Made by a program: the position numbers and the translations under genes | The notes under the pieces: generated by a model | The model's database searches: none | Seen by the model: only the letters and a program-made list of their open reading frames with translations | What the model was told of the DNA's origin: nothing | Assembly (NCBI RefSeq): GCF_021190955.1 | Contig: NZ_JAIOAO010000001.1 | Span: 992,001 to 1,056,000 of the forward strand | Direction: 5' to 3' | DNA length: 64,000 nucleotides | DNA from: Parachryseolinea silvisoli | GTDB taxonomy: Bacteria > Bacteroidota > Bacteroidia > Cytophagales > Cyclobacteriaceae | Part shown: piece after piece, positions 63,607 through 64,000 of the stretch | Numbering within the stretch: the first letter of the stretch is position 1 | Layout of the letters: each line of letters starts with the position of its first letter

Positions 63607-64000
63607 CTAGGTCTGGATCACCCCGGCATTAAACCGCTCTACCGTTGCATGATTTGCGGCCTCGATGCCGGCCGAGATCACGTTGCGAGTCTCCAGCGGA
63701 TCGATCACGTTGTCTACCCAAATGCGTGCGGCCGCGTAATATGGACTTAACTGATCATTGTAACGATCGGTGATCTCTTTCAATAATTTGTCCTCCTCTT
63801 CTTTCGACAACGCCTGCCCTTGTGCTTTCATCGAGCTGACGCGAATCTGCAGTAGCGTCTTGGCGGCAGAGGCACCGCTCATCACAGCAATCTGTGCCGT
63901 GGGCCAGGCTACGATCAACCGGGGGTCGTAGGCTTTCCCACACATAGCGTAGTTGCCGGCGCCGTAAGAGTTGCCGACGATAACCGTAAACTTCGGCACG
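63607..64000 (-). CDS. Acyl-CoA carboxylase beta (carboxyltransferase) subunit, C-terminal part
   Basis: A leftward reading frame open at the right edge; about 131 residues are seen. The V-G-N-S-Y-G-A-G-N-Y-A-M-C-G loop and A-W-P-T-A-Q-I-A-V-M-S-G sequence belong to the carboxyltransferase fold of propionyl-/methylcrotonyl-CoA carboxylases. The tail R-I-W-V-D-N-V-I-D-P-L-E-T-R is the usual end. The start lies beyond the window, so which acyl-CoA is used cannot be settled, though the tail favours the methylcrotonyl-CoA or geranyl-CoA type. Confidence 0.9.
   Translation of the reverse strand, partial: VPKFTVIVGNSYGAGNYAMCGKAYDPRLIVAWPTAQIAVMSGASAAKTLLQIRVSSMKAQGQALSKEEEDKLLKEITDRYNDQLSPYYAAARIWVDNVIDPLETRNVISAGIEAANHATVERFNAGVIQT

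Noticed and set aside
1-64000. CRISPR array or transposon
   Set aside because: No regularly spaced identical repeats and no transposase or terminal inverted repeat pair were noticed.

Overview
The window looks like chromosome of a Bacteroidota bacterium, most likely from the Cytophagales/Chitinophagales side, with roughly balanced base composition. The grounds are two SusC/SusD pairs, several TonB-dependent receptors with an N-terminal carboxypeptidase-regulatory-like domain, a type IX secretion (YPNP) C-terminal domain, an orphan FecR anti-sigma factor, MacB/FtsX-type permeases, 7TM-AraC regulators and small DUF6520-like Cys-rich exported peptides. No integrase, transposase, phage structural module, CRISPR array or rRNA was seen. 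One tRNA gene, tRNA-Arg(ACG), lies near 54.4 kb.

Layout. 0-4 kb: a leftward SusC/SusD nutrient-uptake pair (SusD cut by the left edge), separated by a palindromic operator-like site from a rightward two-domain phosphodiesterase/alkaline phosphatase. 6-7 kb: PaiB-like and YdeI-like genes. 7.4-9.4 kb: two exported ferritin-like proteins and a tiny Trp/Lys-rich repeat protein, closed by a terminator. 9.8-15.6 kb: an STN-type SusC/SusD pair, a convergent Cys-rich DUF6520-like peptide and a small XRE regulator. 15.7-24.1 kb: housekeeping and accessory singletons (AraC, HMA-like, dipeptidase E, SRPBCC, arylamine N-acetyltransferase), a membrane-spanning putative one-component regulator with helically phased repeats upstream, a DUF5020 porin-like protein, a degenerate TPR-receiver-AraC protein and a GNAT. 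24.3-31.4 kb: an orphan FtsX-type permease, then two tandem YCII(DGPF)-ECF42 sigma modules around a GyrI-like gene. 31.4-44.2 kb: an orphan adenine methyltransferase, a second permease, two TonB-linked outer-membrane receptors, an esterase, an RluA pseudouridine synthase and a 7TM-AraC regulator.

44.4-54.3 kb: small lipoproteins, TerC, a zinc alcohol dehydrogenase, an XRE membrane regulator, a serine hydrolase, a vanadium-haloperoxidase/PAP2 protein in an operon with a DoxX-like membrane protein, and an outer-membrane barrel. 54.4-57.3 kb: tRNA-Arg followed by an AT-rich stretch carrying a leftward cassette of MauE-like membrane protein, exported propeller-like protein and Cys-rich DUF6520-like peptide. 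57.3-64 kb: a secreted fibre-like protein with a T9SS-exported partner, a nucleotide pyrophosphatase, an orphan FecR with a small downstream ORF, and the C-terminal part of an acyl-CoA carboxylase beta subunit cut by the right edge.

The best candidates for something little described are: the MauE/propeller/Cys-rich-peptide cassette and its sister peptide beside the STN-SusC/SusD pair; the duplicated YCII-ECF42 modules, each with a terminator-like hairpin ending at the sigma start codon; the membrane-spanning putative regulator with phased TTCC repeats in front of it; and the ferritin-pair/Trp-repeat operon. All functions are inferred by reading the sequence only; no database search was run.
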